Assembly: GCF_000220175.1 (NCBI RefSeq)
Contig: NZ_AFPU01000001.1
Coordinates: 1,213,512 to 1,277,511, forward strand
Reading direction: 5' to 3'
Source of the DNA: Nitrosarchaeum koreense MY1
GTDB taxonomy: Archaea > Thermoproteota > Nitrososphaeria > Nitrososphaerales > Nitrosopumilaceae
DNA length: 64,000 nucleotides
Both the position numbers and the translations under genes were made by a program. Positions 7,674 to 15,768 of this stretch are shown piece after piece; the first letter of the stretch is position 1; the number at the start of each line of letters is the position of its first letter. The notes under the pieces were generated by a model. That model worked only from the letters and a program-made list of their open reading frames with translations, was not told the DNA's origin and did no database searches.

Positions 7674-8546
7674 TTACTGACAGATAATTTCACTTTTCTG
7701 TTCTCCATCATACAATCCGATTATTCCCTGAACATCACATGGAGATATGTAAGGATAGTTTGTTTTGATTTCAGGATACATCAGGTCGTCTGGGTTCTGT
7801 GAGTGTGCAAGACCAAAAGCATGTCCCAATTCATGACGTAGTATTGATTTGAACTCTTCCGTTGAAAGTTTATCTATAGAAAATATTGTAATTGATGATT
7901 TTAGAATCTGATGGTTTGCTTCATCGACCTGTGATTTTGTATATCCTGAATATCCATCCCCATTGTTTTGGGTTGTCAATCTTATTGTGATGTGACCTGA
8001 TCCTGCATCTGTAATTATCGAATGATAGTGTATTGGTATTGGGAATTTTGTCTTGTATGATGATTTTTCCAATGCACCATACCATCCCTTGTAATATTCT
8101 TCTCCGTCAAGATTTACTTTTTCAGTGGAGAACACTACATCATTTATCATGTCTAGTTGTTTTTGTGTTATGTTTGGCGAATCCACAACATGAATGTGAA
8201 AAGAATCATCAGGTTCAATCTTCCATGATACAAACGTGTTTATTTTTTCTCCTTTGAGATTTTCAATCATATACCCGCTTGAAAGTGTCGTTGGGTATAC
8301 AACTTCTATGATCTTGCTAGGATATGTTGGAAGGGTATTTGTGGTGATCATAGTGATAATTATCATAATCATTGTCACAACTGCAATCATTATTGTTGAC
8401 TTTGTCTTGATTGTTTTAGTGATTCTTTTTTGTTCTATCTCAAATGATTTTACTTCATTTTCAAGATTGGAGATTCTGTCGATTGTTTCTTCATTATCCA
8501 ATGGCGGAATTTTATTTAATGGATTTTTTCTATCATTTGTAACCAC
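7674..8546 (-). CDS. Membrane-anchored matrixin-like zinc metalloprotease
   Basis: The 290-residue protein has a cytosolic coiled-coil-like N terminus (residues 15-45), one transmembrane helix near 50-70 (IMIAVVTMIMIIITMI) and an extracellular domain. Near residues 236-246 it carries HELGHAFGLAH, the extended HExxHxxGxxH zinc site of metzincins, followed by LMYP, the Met-turn. These mark an M10/matrixin-type endopeptidase tethered outside the cell. The start is GTG at 8544-8546. It is followed by radA on the same strand after 116 bp, with no sign of a functional link. The substrate is unknown. Confidence 0.82.
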   Translation of the reverse strand: MVTNDRKNPLNKIPPLDNEETIDRISNLENEVKSFEIEQKRITKTIKTKSTIMIAVVTMIMIIITMITTNTLPTYPSKIIEVVYPTTLSSGYMIENLKGEKINTFVSWKIEPDDSFHIHVVDSPNITQKQLDMINDVVFSTEKVNLDGEEYYKGWYGALEKSSYKTKFPIPIHYHSIITDAGSGHITIRLTTQNNGDGYSGYTKSQVDEANHQILKSSITIFSIDKLSTEEFKSILRHELGHAFGLAHSQNPDDLMYPEIKTNYPYISPCDVQGIIGLYDGEQKSEIICQ

Positions 8547-8671
8547 CCATACTAATGTCGTTACTAGTATTTACCCAATTTTGGGAATCTAGTCATAATT
8601 TATGAAAATATGCTAACATAGATAATCCACGACTATCAAGGATATCTTGAAATCTATCCTAGTCATATTTT

Positions 8672-8880
8672 TTATCTTATGCTTACATTCTGAATCAGGG
8701 TTTTCCACTTGTTCTCACCCTCAATAGTAATTCCACAGGCTTCGGCAGGCGTTTTGCCGTCTAGACCCATGTGATTTCGAATGTAATTGTGGTATAGTTG
8801 GTAGCCGTCAATTATTGCTGAATTTTCCTTTTTGATTCCCCTTATCCTACTGTGTATAGAAAACCTGTTTTGAAAATGAT
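8672..8880 (-). pseudogene. C-terminal remnant of a DDE/integrase-core transposase
   Basis: Read on the minus strand, this stretch without a start codon encodes a recognisable transposase C terminus: IRGIKKENSAIIDGYQLYHN, then YIRNHMGLDGKTPAEACGI, ending in a stop at 8672-8674. The NYIRxHxGLDGKTPAEAxGI pattern is the end of rve/DDE transposases common in archaeal insertion sequences. No catalytic Asp-Asp-Glu region, start codon or terminal repeats were found, so this is a decayed fragment. It sits between the metalloprotease and S30e genes. A short inverted repeat, TCAAG-GATAT-CTTGA, lies just beyond its 3' end near 8637-8651. Confidence 0.75.
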
Positions 8881-8910
8881 CGCAAAAATATAACTTGTAA
8901 CAATTTTGAG

Positions 8911-9093
8911 CTAACGTCTCTTTCTTCTTTGTCCAGGCTTATTTTGCCCTGGAAATCTACCTAACTCAAATCGCTTTTTGAAGTTACTCTTGTTTCTAAG
9001 ACTAGAGTTTGTACCAACAATTTTTCTGCCTTCAACTTTAGGAGTCTGTCCTCTTACTTTACCTGCTTTGGTAAGTGAACCGTGGGTTGCCAT
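8911..9093 (-). CDS. rps30e: Small-subunit ribosomal protein S30e
   Basis: A 60-residue, very basic protein. MATHGSLTKAGKVRGQTPKV and the C-terminal FPGQNKPGQRRKRR are typical of archaeal S30e, which sits in the 30S subunit near the decoding region. In eukaryotes it is made as a ubiquitin-like fusion (FAU); here it stands alone. It is immediately downstream of the radical-SAM gene on the same strand (40-bp gap). Confidence 0.93.
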   Translation of the reverse strand: MATHGSLTKAGKVRGQTPKVEGRKIVGTNSSLRNKSNFKKRFELGRFPGQNKPGQRRKRR

Positions 9094-9133
9094 ACTTAAT
9101 CATCTAAAATAGCAAATTTATGTATTTGTATGA

Positions 9134-10858
9134 TTACCAATATTTTGCCTTGATTGTCTCAATAACGTGTTCATGTTCTTTACTTTTATGACGAGCATAT
9201 CTTTCCATTGCACCTAAAGGAATACCTCCTAAAGATCTCGCAATTGCATTAAAGAAATATCGCTGTGGTCCTTTTGCACCAGTTTTTGTCATGAATTTCT
9301 GAATTCCATATTTGAAATTATGCTGCCAAGTTTTATAGAGTACGCCTAATTGTGCAGGTGTCATTTCATTTCCAATGTTGAAGAAATCAGATTTTTCTAA
9401 CAATCCAATTGGAACAAAGGTAAGCGCTGTAGCAGTAAACATCGAGTCTGGTTGTTCATGTTCTAATTCTGTGATTAAACGAATAGTATCCCAAGAATCT
9501 TCTGGTTGTTCATCATTATCAAGTCCCATAATCAAAGTAAATGCAGGAATCCAATAATCCTTATTCAGAGTTTTTACACCTTCTTTTACTACCCAATGCC
9601 ATTCACTTGGATCGTATGGAGCAAGTTTTCTATCAGCATATTTTCCAATTAATCTCAAACTTCCTGTTTCAAAACCAGCTTGAATTCCAATCATGTTATC
9701 AGGACTGGATTTAATTATTCGTGAAAGGTTTGGAATTAGTTTCTCATCAGCTATTGCACCTGCTAAAGTACCATGAGTTGGGTTTGTATGGCCTACACCA
9801 GTTGACATGATAGCAGTAAATAGTTCTTCAAGGGCTTCTCTGTTTGGCTCCATTCCTTTAGCAGTTCGAGGATCCATTCCATATACAAAAATATCATCAC
9901 TGTGAATCCAAGCAGATTTTGCACCACCTTTTTTGATGTTGACTTCGATTTCACGTTTGACTTTTTCTGGTGAATAGTATCTTAATGATCTTAATGTAAC
10001 ATCACAGAATTTACAACCTCTACCACATCCTCGCATTACTTCAACCATTCCATGCATGCTTGGTTCTACAATTTCAGGGATTTCATCTAAATCTGGTCTA
10101 TCCCAAAAATTTACAAATCTTCCATGAATTTTTTTCCCGTTTCTCTCAAATTCTTTTATGTTTACTTTAAAGTCACTACGCTTTCTAAAAGGATCCATAT
10201 TTTCAAAATCGCCATTAATTAGATAATTGAAAAATCTGCCTGCGTGTCCGTCAATTTCCGGAGCAATACCACCAAGTTCTCCTTCCAATATAGCATATAT
10301 ACCAAATTCTTCAATTTTTTCTGGATCATAGTTGTATTGCCATGTACCAGAAGCACCAGAAATAACTTTAGCTTTACTTCCTGTTTTTAGTTTTGCAGCT
10401 TTAATTCGTTGATGTAATTCTGTATTGTAAAATTCATCATAGGAAGTTTGTTTACGTCCATATGTGAAAGTCATTGTAACAGGACCCATTCCTAATGGAT
10501 CCATTTCATATGTACCAACAACTTGCGTATCAGGTCCGATGAATTTTTCAATGTGATCAGGATGTGCAACAACAACATCTTCACGTCTAAATCCGTCGCG
10601 CAGTAAACCTGCCTCTACTTTTCGTAATCCATATGGAGCGTAGTTTGCTACACCATTTGTGTGAGGAATGTAATTGCAAATAAAATCAAATAAAATCTTT
10701 GGAGTAACCTGATTTCCTAGAATTTTATACAAAAGACTTTTCTTATCACGATTTGGGTCTACTGCAGGAGCGCATCCGAAAAACGTAGCTAGAGATAAAC
10801 CACGATAGGGAGACATTAATGTACGATCTGCAGTTAATACTATTTTTGGGGTACCCAA
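9134..10858 (-). CDS. B12-binding-like/radical SAM protein, possibly of the GDGT ring synthase group
   Basis: The 574-residue protein has an N-terminal region resembling a cobalamin-binding Rossmann domain (VLTADRTLMSPYRG, then ANYAPYGLRKVEAGLL) and a radical-SAM core whose cluster motif is CGRGCKFC near residue 281. Later motifs such as IQAGFETGS and TLIMGL fit the radical-SAM barrel. In archaea this architecture includes the Grs proteins that cyclise tetraether lipids, and thaumarchaea make cyclised GDGTs, so a lipid role is plausible. That is inference; methylthiotransferase-like or other B12/radical-SAM roles remain possible. It is next to S30e but not clearly co-functional. Confidence 0.8.
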   Translation of the reverse strand: MGTPKIVLTADRTLMSPYRGLSLATFFGCAPAVDPNRDKKSLLYKILGNQVTPKILFDFICNYIPHTNGVANYAPYGLRKVEAGLLRDGFRREDVVVAHPDHIEKFIGPDTQVVGTYEMDPLGMGPVTMTFTYGRKQTSYDEFYNTELHQRIKAAKLKTGSKAKVISGASGTWQYNYDPEKIEEFGIYAILEGELGGIAPEIDGHAGRFFNYLINGDFENMDPFRKRSDFKVNIKEFERNGKKIHGRFVNFWDRPDLDEIPEIVEPSMHGMVEVMRGCGRGCKFCDVTLRSLRYYSPEKVKREIEVNIKKGGAKSAWIHSDDIFVYGMDPRTAKGMEPNREALEELFTAIMSTGVGHTNPTHGTLAGAIADEKLIPNLSRIIKSSPDNMIGIQAGFETGSLRLIGKYADRKLAPYDPSEWHWVVKEGVKTLNKDYWIPAFTLIMGLDNDEQPEDSWDTIRLITELEHEQPDSMFTATALTFVPIGLLEKSDFFNIGNEMTPAQLGVLYKTWQHNFKYGIQKFMTKTGAKGPQRYFFNAIARSLGGIPLGAMERYARHKSKEHEHVIETIKAKYW

Positions 10859-10910
10859 TGCTCTTCAACGCAATAATTTCATGATTTATTTTAAACCTTG
10901 CTGACTAAAC

Positions 10911-11723
10911 TTAATAATTTTCTAGTATTCCAGCCTTATTTCTATGAAAACGACCAAATTCCTTATTTGAAATTAAATGATCACCATCAAACACTGTACC
11001 ATCTTTACAAACCAAATCTTCGCCAACACAGCAACTCCCACAAATTCCCACGCCACATTTCATCATACGTTCAAGACTTGCTTGAACAAACAATCCTCTA
11101 GAATGAGCTAGTTGGACAGTTTTGTACATCATTATTTCAGGACCACATGTATAGATGCCATCAAAATTAATTTCATTTACAAGTTTTTCAACCATACTAG
11201 TGACAAATCCTTTCTCGCCATAGGTTCCATCATCTGTAGTAACAATTACGCGGTGAGGATTATTTTTCAATAAATTATTTGCCAAGTCTTCAAAAAAAAC
11301 TTCATTCTTTGATTTTGCACCAATTAGAACTGTAACATCATCATTAGGTTTGATGTGTGTCAATAATCGCATCATAGGAACTAGTCCAGTTCCACCACCT
11401 ACCAGCAACAGTTTACCTTGTTTTAGATCAAATGAATTTCCATATGGTCCTCTAACACCAATTTGCTGGCCTACCTTAACATTGAACAAACCCGTAGATG
11501 CAGGACCGTGTTTTCTAACAGTGAAAGCAGCTTTACCAGACTCTTGAGCAATCATCACACTCATTGGCAGTTCATTGATTCCAGGTATCCATACCATTGC
11601 AAATTGACCAGGTAGAACACTTGACATTACATCGTCTGAAAAAATCAGAGTTCGAACAGTAGGGGTTTCATCAATTACTTTTTCAATTACACAAATTTTT
11701 GTATGATTAAGATTTCTTTGCAA
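10911..11723 (-). CDS. pyrK: Dihydroorotate dehydrogenase electron-transfer subunit PyrK
   Basis: A 270-residue ferredoxin-reductase-type flavoprotein. It has an FAD-binding beta-barrel, the NAD-site motif GGGTGLVPMMRLL near residues 108-120, and a C-terminal [2Fe-2S] site with CGVGICGSCC plus a later Cys (LVCKDG). With PyrD it forms the type 1B dihydroorotate dehydrogenase that passes electrons to NAD. The start overlaps the pyrD 3' end by 17 nt, so the subunits are translationally coupled. Confidence 0.92.
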   Translation of the reverse strand: MQRNLNHTKICVIEKVIDETPTVRTLIFSDDVMSSVLPGQFAMVWIPGINELPMSVMIAQESGKAAFTVRKHGPASTGLFNVKVGQQIGVRGPYGNSFDLKQGKLLLVGGGTGLVPMMRLLTHIKPNDDVTVLIGAKSKNEVFFEDLANNLLKNNPHRVIVTTDDGTYGEKGFVTSMVEKLVNEINFDGIYTCGPEIMMYKTVQLAHSRGLFVQASLERMMKCGVGICGSCCVGEDLVCKDGTVFDGDHLISNKEFGRFHRNKAGILENY

Positions 11724-12618
11724 GTCCTATCATCTCATCTATTTTTGAATATCCTTTTCTTTTCATATATTGAAGTATTCCTTTGTTAATATCATTAAAA
11801 ACATGTATCCAATTATCACCAATTGCACTTCCTATTTGAATTGCAGATGCACCTGCCAAAATAAATTCAAGCGCATCTTCCCATGTAGATATTCCACCAC
11901 ATCCAATTATAGGAATATCATATTTTGAAGAGATTTCATAAACACATCGTAAGGCAATGGGTTTAATTGGAGTACCAGAGAGTCCACCGAATTTATTACT
12001 AAGAATTGGTCTTTGGGTTTCAACATCAATTGCAATAGCTCGTATTGTATTAATTGCAGTTATTGCATCAATGCCAGAATCAATTGCAGCACTTACAGTA
12101 TTAAGATAATGAGTTGTTCCCAGCCCTACTTTTGCAATTACGGGTACATTAGTAGAATTTTTTACAGTACTGACAATTTTTTTTACTAATTCTGGATCAT
12201 CGCCTACTTCTAATCCAACTTTGGCAACATGAGGACATGATAAATTCAATTCGTATGCAATAACTTTAGAATTTTTAAACTGTTCAACCATTGTTGAAAA
12301 ATCTTCAGGAATGGAGCCTACAAGACTAATAATTATTGGAACATCTTTGTTAGGTTCTATCATTTTGGCAAAATTTGGAGCGCCTGGATTTGATAATCCT
12401 ACTGCATTAATCCATCCGCCACCATTTATTCCAAATATTGTAGGATTTGGATATCCATCCCATGGTTCTGTACTCAGGGATTTACTTACAACTGCTCCTG
12501 CACCTGAACGATAAAGTCGATTAAAGACATCTAACGAAATACCTAATATTCCAGAGGCCAGCATTACAGGTCTTTCTAGCTGAATTTTTCCTATAGAAGT
12601 AACCAGGCTGGGTTCCAC
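11707..12618 (-). CDS. pyrD: Dihydroorotate dehydrogenase catalytic subunit (type 1B)
   Basis: A 303-residue FMN TIM-barrel enzyme converting dihydroorotate to orotate in pyrimidine synthesis. It shows MLASGILG at the N terminus, the catalytic cysteine in ELNLSCPH near residue 130, the FMN/substrate region KVGLGT, and the phosphate-binding loops GCGGIS and AGASAIQIGSA near the C terminus. The catalytic Cys (rather than Ser) and the adjacent pyrK identify class 1B. It is divergent from nop5 across an 88-bp gap. Confidence 0.95.
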   Translation of the reverse strand: MEPSLVTSIGKIQLERPVMLASGILGISLDVFNRLYRSGAGAVVSKSLSTEPWDGYPNPTIFGINGGGWINAVGLSNPGAPNFAKMIEPNKDVPIIISLVGSIPEDFSTMVEQFKNSKVIAYELNLSCPHVAKVGLEVGDDPELVKKIVSTVKNSTNVPVIAKVGLGTTHYLNTVSAAIDSGIDAITAINTIRAIAIDVETQRPILSNKFGGLSGTPIKPIALRCVYEISSKYDIPIIGCGGISTWEDALEFILAGASAIQIGSAIGDNWIHVFNDINKGILQYMKRKGYSKIDEMIGLAKKS

Positions 12619-12674
12619 TTTGAATCATGTACGTGGTTTCGAATATAATAGTTGATTCACCGTGTTTTTAGTAC

Positions 12675-12685
12675 CTTTTTAAAAG
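12675..12685 (+). promoter_or_regulatory. TATA box of nop5-flpA
   Basis: CTTTTTAAAAG is centred 27 nt upstream of the nop5 ATG, indicating a leaderless or nearly leaderless transcript for the nop5-fibrillarin pair. Confidence 0.5.
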
Positions 12686-12706
12686 GAGACCTGAAATTAA
12701 CAATTC

Positions 12707-14428
12707 ATGTATTCTGTAATATTAACAGAATTTGGAATCGTAGTTTTTAAAGATGAGAAACTCGAAAAAGCATTTCCGTTCAAAGATGCAGTTCGAGATT
12801 ATATTTCTGTGAAAAAAAAGGAATCAAAATTAAATGAACTTGTGAATTATCTTGGTCCTCTTCAAAGAGGCATTTCGGTTAGTGATGAATCATTGATGAC
12901 ATTACTGAAAAAAAGTTCCATAGATGCACAAATGATGGAAGAATCAGAATTAGAAGAAATTCAATCCACAAAACCACAAATTATTGTTGATTCAGGATTT
13001 GCAAAAAACATTTCAGAAGCATTGTCAAAGCTAAGAGAATTTGCAATGGGATTATCATCATCAAAGGTTACAGAAGTTTCTGAGAGTCCAGATCTTCACA
13101 TAATTCAAGCAATAAATTCTTTAGATGAGATTGATAAAATTGCAAATGGACTTAGCTCAAGATTACGAGAATGGTATGGTTTGCATTTTCCAGAACTGGA
13201 CAACATTATTGATAGCATTAATGGTTATTCTCAAATTGTTTTGGCTGGAAAGCGAGAATCATTAACAAAAAAAGTGTATGAAGAAGCAGGATTTCCAGAT
13301 TCGAAAGCAGATATGATTGCTTTGCTTGCATCAAAAAGTAGAGGAGGAGACATTTCAGATATCAATTTAGCAATTGTGCAATCAATTGCTAAACAAATTC
13401 TAGATTTCCATGACTTACGAAAAAAATTAGAAGCGCATGTAGAGCTAGAAATGCAAACTGTTGCACCAAATCTTTCAGCAATTCTTGGAGCTGCCGTAGG
13501 TGCTAGAATATTAGGAAAAGCTGGAAGCCTAAAGAAATTAGCATCCATGCCAGCAAGTACTATCCAAATAATTGGTGCTGAAAAAGCATTGTTTAGATCA
13601 TTAAAGACAGGCGCTCAGCCACCAAAACACGGATTATTGTTTCAACATGCTATGGTTCACGCAGCACCCAGATGGCAAAGAGGAAAAATTGCCAGAGCAA
13701 TTGCTGCAAAAGCCGTGATAGCTGCTAGAGTTGATGTTTATGGAGAAGGCATCAATAAAACATTATTAGAAAAACTAAACATCAGAGTAAACGAGATTAG
13801 TAAAAAATACGAAACTCCTACTGAAAGAGAAACCAAACAACCCGAATTATTCAGAGAAGGTGGGGAATCTAGAAGAAGAGAAGGTGGAGATTTCAGAAGA
13901 AGAGAGGGAAGTGATTCTAGAAGAGAAGGTGGAGATTTCAGAAGAAGAGAGGGAAGTGATTCTAGAAGAGAAGGTGGAGATTTCAGAAGAAGAGAGGGAA
14001 GTGATTCTAGAAGAGAAGGTGGAGATTTCAGAAGAAGAGAGGGAAGTGATTCTAGAAGAGAAGGTGGAGATTTCAGAAGAAGAGAGGGAAGTGATTCTAG
14101 AAGAGAAGGTGGAGATTTCAGAAGAAGAGAGGGAAGTGATTCTAGAAGAGAAGGTGGAGATTTCAGAAGAAGAGAGGGAAGTGATTCTAGAAGAGAAGGT
14201 GGAGATTTCAGAAGAAGAGAGGGAAGTGATTCTAGAAGAGAAGGTGGAGATTTCAGAAGAAGAGAGGGAAGTGATTCTAGAAGAGAAGGTGGAGATTTCA
14301 GAAGAAGAGAGGGAAGTGATTCTAGAAGAGAAGGTGGAGAATCTAGAAGAGAAAATAAAAATTATAGAGAAAGAACAGATTCAAAATCAAATAAAAATAA
14401 AAAGAGAACCAAGTTTGAAAGAAGATAA
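12707..14428 (+). CDS. nop5: C/D box RNP protein Nop5 (Nop56/58), with repeat-expanded Arg-rich tail
   Basis: The scaffold of archaeal C/D sRNPs, which guide 2'-O-methylation of rRNA and tRNA. Residues 1-100 form the fibrillarin-binding domain, 110-250 the coiled coil, and 255-360 the Nop domain with LSAILGAAVGARI and GAQPPKHGLLFQH, which contact L7Ae and the guide RNA. After residue 380 the protein becomes a low-complexity tail: a 15-residue unit GGDFRRREGSDSRRE repeated ten times without change, then a lysine-rich end. Typical archaeal Nop5 is about 370-420 residues, so this tail adds roughly 170. Arg/Gly/Glu/Asp-rich tails often bind RNA or drive condensation, but no function is shown. Fibrillarin follows with a 14-nt overlap. 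Confidence 0.95.
   Translation: MYSVILTEFGIVVFKDEKLEKAFPFKDAVRDYISVKKKESKLNELVNYLGPLQRGISVSDESLMTLLKKSSIDAQMMEESELEEIQSTKPQIIVDSGFAKNISEALSKLREFAMGLSSSKVTEVSESPDLHIIQAINSLDEIDKIANGLSSRLREWYGLHFPELDNIIDSINGYSQIVLAGKRESLTKKVYEEAGFPDSKADMIALLASKSRGGDISDINLAIVQSIAKQILDFHDLRKKLEAHVELEMQTVAPNLSAILGAAVGARILGKAGSLKKLASMPASTIQIIGAEKALFRSLKTGAQPPKHGLLFQHAMVHAAPRWQRGKIARAIAAKAVIAARVDVYGEGINKTLLEKLNIRVNEISKKYETPTERETKQPELFREGGESRRREGGDFRRREGSDSRREGGDFRRREGSDSRREGGDFRRREGSDSRREGGDFRRREGSDSRREGGDFRRREGSDSRREGGDFRRREGSDSRREGGDFRRREGSDSRREGGDFRRREGSDSRREGGDFRRREGSDSRREGGDFRRREGSDSRREGGESRRENKNYRERTDSKSNKNKKRTKFERR
13883..14332 (+). repeat. Perfect 45-bp tandem repeat, 10 copies, inside nop5
   Basis: A 45-nt unit starting GGTGGAGATTTCAGAAG is repeated ten times with no base differences, in frame with nop5. 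The lack of any synonymous drift points to recent expansion or ongoing homogenisation. The +1 frame of the unit has no stop either (VEISEEEREVILEEK) and runs directly into the fibrillarin frame. Confidence 0.95.
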
Positions 14429-15089
14429 TTTTGAATTTTTTTGGATAAATTCAGATGGTGAAAAAAAACTAGCTACTGAAAATTTAGTGATAGGTAATCA
14501 AGTATATAATGAAAAATTAATTACAAAAAAAGGGACGGAATATAGATTATGGGATCCTTTTAGAAGCAAATTAGCTGCCGCAATAATGAATGGACTAGAA
14601 ATATTTCCATTCAAAAATAAATCATCGGTATTGTATCTCGGAGTATCAACAGGTACAACAGTTAGCCATATTTCAGATATTGTGGGACCATCAGGAATTA
14701 TTTTTGGAGTTGAACATGCTAGTAGAGTAGCGCGAGATTTCTTAGATAGAGTTGCTTCACATAGAGCAAATATAATTCCAATTTTACAAGATGCAAGAAA
14801 ACCAAAAGAATATTTTTCAGTATTTGGAAAAGTTGATGTAGTTTATGTAGATATTGCACAGCCTGATCAAACAAACATAGCAATAGAAAATTGTAAAATG
14901 TATCTTAAGAAAGACGGTTATTTCTTTTTAGTAATAAAGACCAGAAGTATAGATGTAACAAAATCTCCAAAAAGAATTGTTGAAGAAGAGATACAAAGAA
15001 TGGAAGTTTATTTTGAGATTCTACAAGTAATAGATCTTCATCCTTATGACAAAGACCATGCAATGGTAATTGCAAAGTTCCTAAAGTGA
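14415..15089 (+). CDS. flpA: Fibrillarin-like rRNA/tRNA 2'-O-methyltransferase
   Basis: The 224-residue product is the catalytic subunit of C/D sRNPs. It contains DNFEFFWINSDGEKKLA, LWDPFRSKLAAAI, the SAM loop YLGVSTGTTVSHISDIVG near residues 73-90, VEHASRVARDFLD, VYVDIAQPDQ and the catalytic-lysine region LVIKTRSID. The family begins at about KEDNFEFFW, so the TTG at 14415-14417 is chosen; it overlaps the nop5 stop by 14 nt. The frame stays open upstream through the nop5 repeat array to a GTG at 13860, which would add a Glu-rich extension; that extension is most likely not translated. Confidence 0.92.
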   Translation: MKEDNFEFFWINSDGEKKLATENLVIGNQVYNEKLITKKGTEYRLWDPFRSKLAAAIMNGLEIFPFKNKSSVLYLGVSTGTTVSHISDIVGPSGIIFGVEHASRVARDFLDRVASHRANIIPILQDARKPKEYFSVFGKVDVVYVDIAQPDQTNIAIENCKMYLKKDGYFFLVIKTRSIDVTKSPKRIVEEEIQRMEVYFEILQVIDLHPYDKDHAMVIAKFLK

Positions 15090-15707
15090 TTTTTTATTCA
15101 ATATTTGTTGAGTAGGTTTCCAACTTTTACGCACGAAAATAGGCAATACTTGATTGATTTTATAATAAGATGCAACAAAATCAATTGTTTTTGAATCAGA
15201 TGGATATCCACTTCCTAAATCATAATTTTTTCTGAGTTTTAGTATAGCCCTATCTCTAGTAACTTTGGCAATTATTGATGCAGCTGATACCACGATAAAT
15301 CTGCTATCAGCATGATGGTATGAACGAATTTTTTTATGTTTAGATAATTTTGCTATTTCTTTTCCAAATCTTTTTGGATTTACATCACACGAATCAACAT
15401 ATGAAGTATCAGGATTTAATTTTGAAATGACTTTTGCCATATATTTAGCCTCCAAATGATTAAGATTGTGTTTGGTTACACTGGCATCAATTATTTTTGG
15501 AGAAATTTTTGTTACATAGTAATTATCAACTAATGCGATTATTTTTTTGTAAAGTTCTTCTCGCAATTTTGGAGTTAGTTGTTTTGAATCTTTTACACCT
15601 AACTTGGATAGTTTAGGAATATCTTTTTTTGATATAATGATGCCAGCGATTACTAGAGGACCAAGCATAGAACCACGCCCAGCATCATCAACTCCACAAA
15701 TCAGCAT
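15081..15707 (-). CDS. rnhB: Ribonuclease HII
   Basis: A 208-residue enzyme (from the ATG at 15707) that removes RNA, including single ribonucleotides, from DNA hybrids. It has GVDDAGRGSMLGPLV at the N terminus, KDSKQLTPKLRE near residue 45, YVDSCDVNPKRF (third acidic residue) and HADSRFIVVSAASIIAKVTRD (fourth acidic residue). The second active-site residue, normally Glu in DEAGRG, is Asp here. The frame also allows an ATG at 15728, seven codons earlier; the family usually starts right before the G-[IV]-D motif. It converges with fibrillarin (9-nt overlap) and diverges from trm1. Confidence 0.92.
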   Translation of the reverse strand: MLICGVDDAGRGSMLGPLVIAGIIISKKDIPKLSKLGVKDSKQLTPKLREELYKKIIALVDNYYVTKISPKIIDASVTKHNLNHLEAKYMAKVISKLNPDTSYVDSCDVNPKRFGKEIAKLSKHKKIRSYHHADSRFIVVSAASIIAKVTRDRAILKLRKNYDLGSGYPSDSKTIDFVASYYKINQVLPIFVRKSWKPTQQILNKKSL

Positions 15708-15768
15708 TGATTCTGTCTTAAAACACATGTATTAAACCGTTATAGGTAAATGAAATACAGATTAAAAA

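Noticed and set aside
7268-7687. Plus-strand protein opposite radA
   Set aside because: Antisense shadow of radA, no motif or promoter.
8236-8592. Plus-strand hydrophobic protein
   Set aside because: Lies opposite the transmembrane and N-terminal region of the metalloprotease, which has clear motifs.
13883-14332. CRISPR array
   Set aside because: Units are directly tandem with no spacers and are in frame with nop5. The 36-bp and 54-bp arrays fail for the same reason.
13860-14414. Glu-rich N-terminal extension of fibrillarin from GTG 13860
   Set aside because: It is the +1 reading of the nop5 repeat array; fibrillarin homologues begin at about KEDNFEFFW and TTG 14415 overlaps the nop5 stop as expected for a coupled pair.
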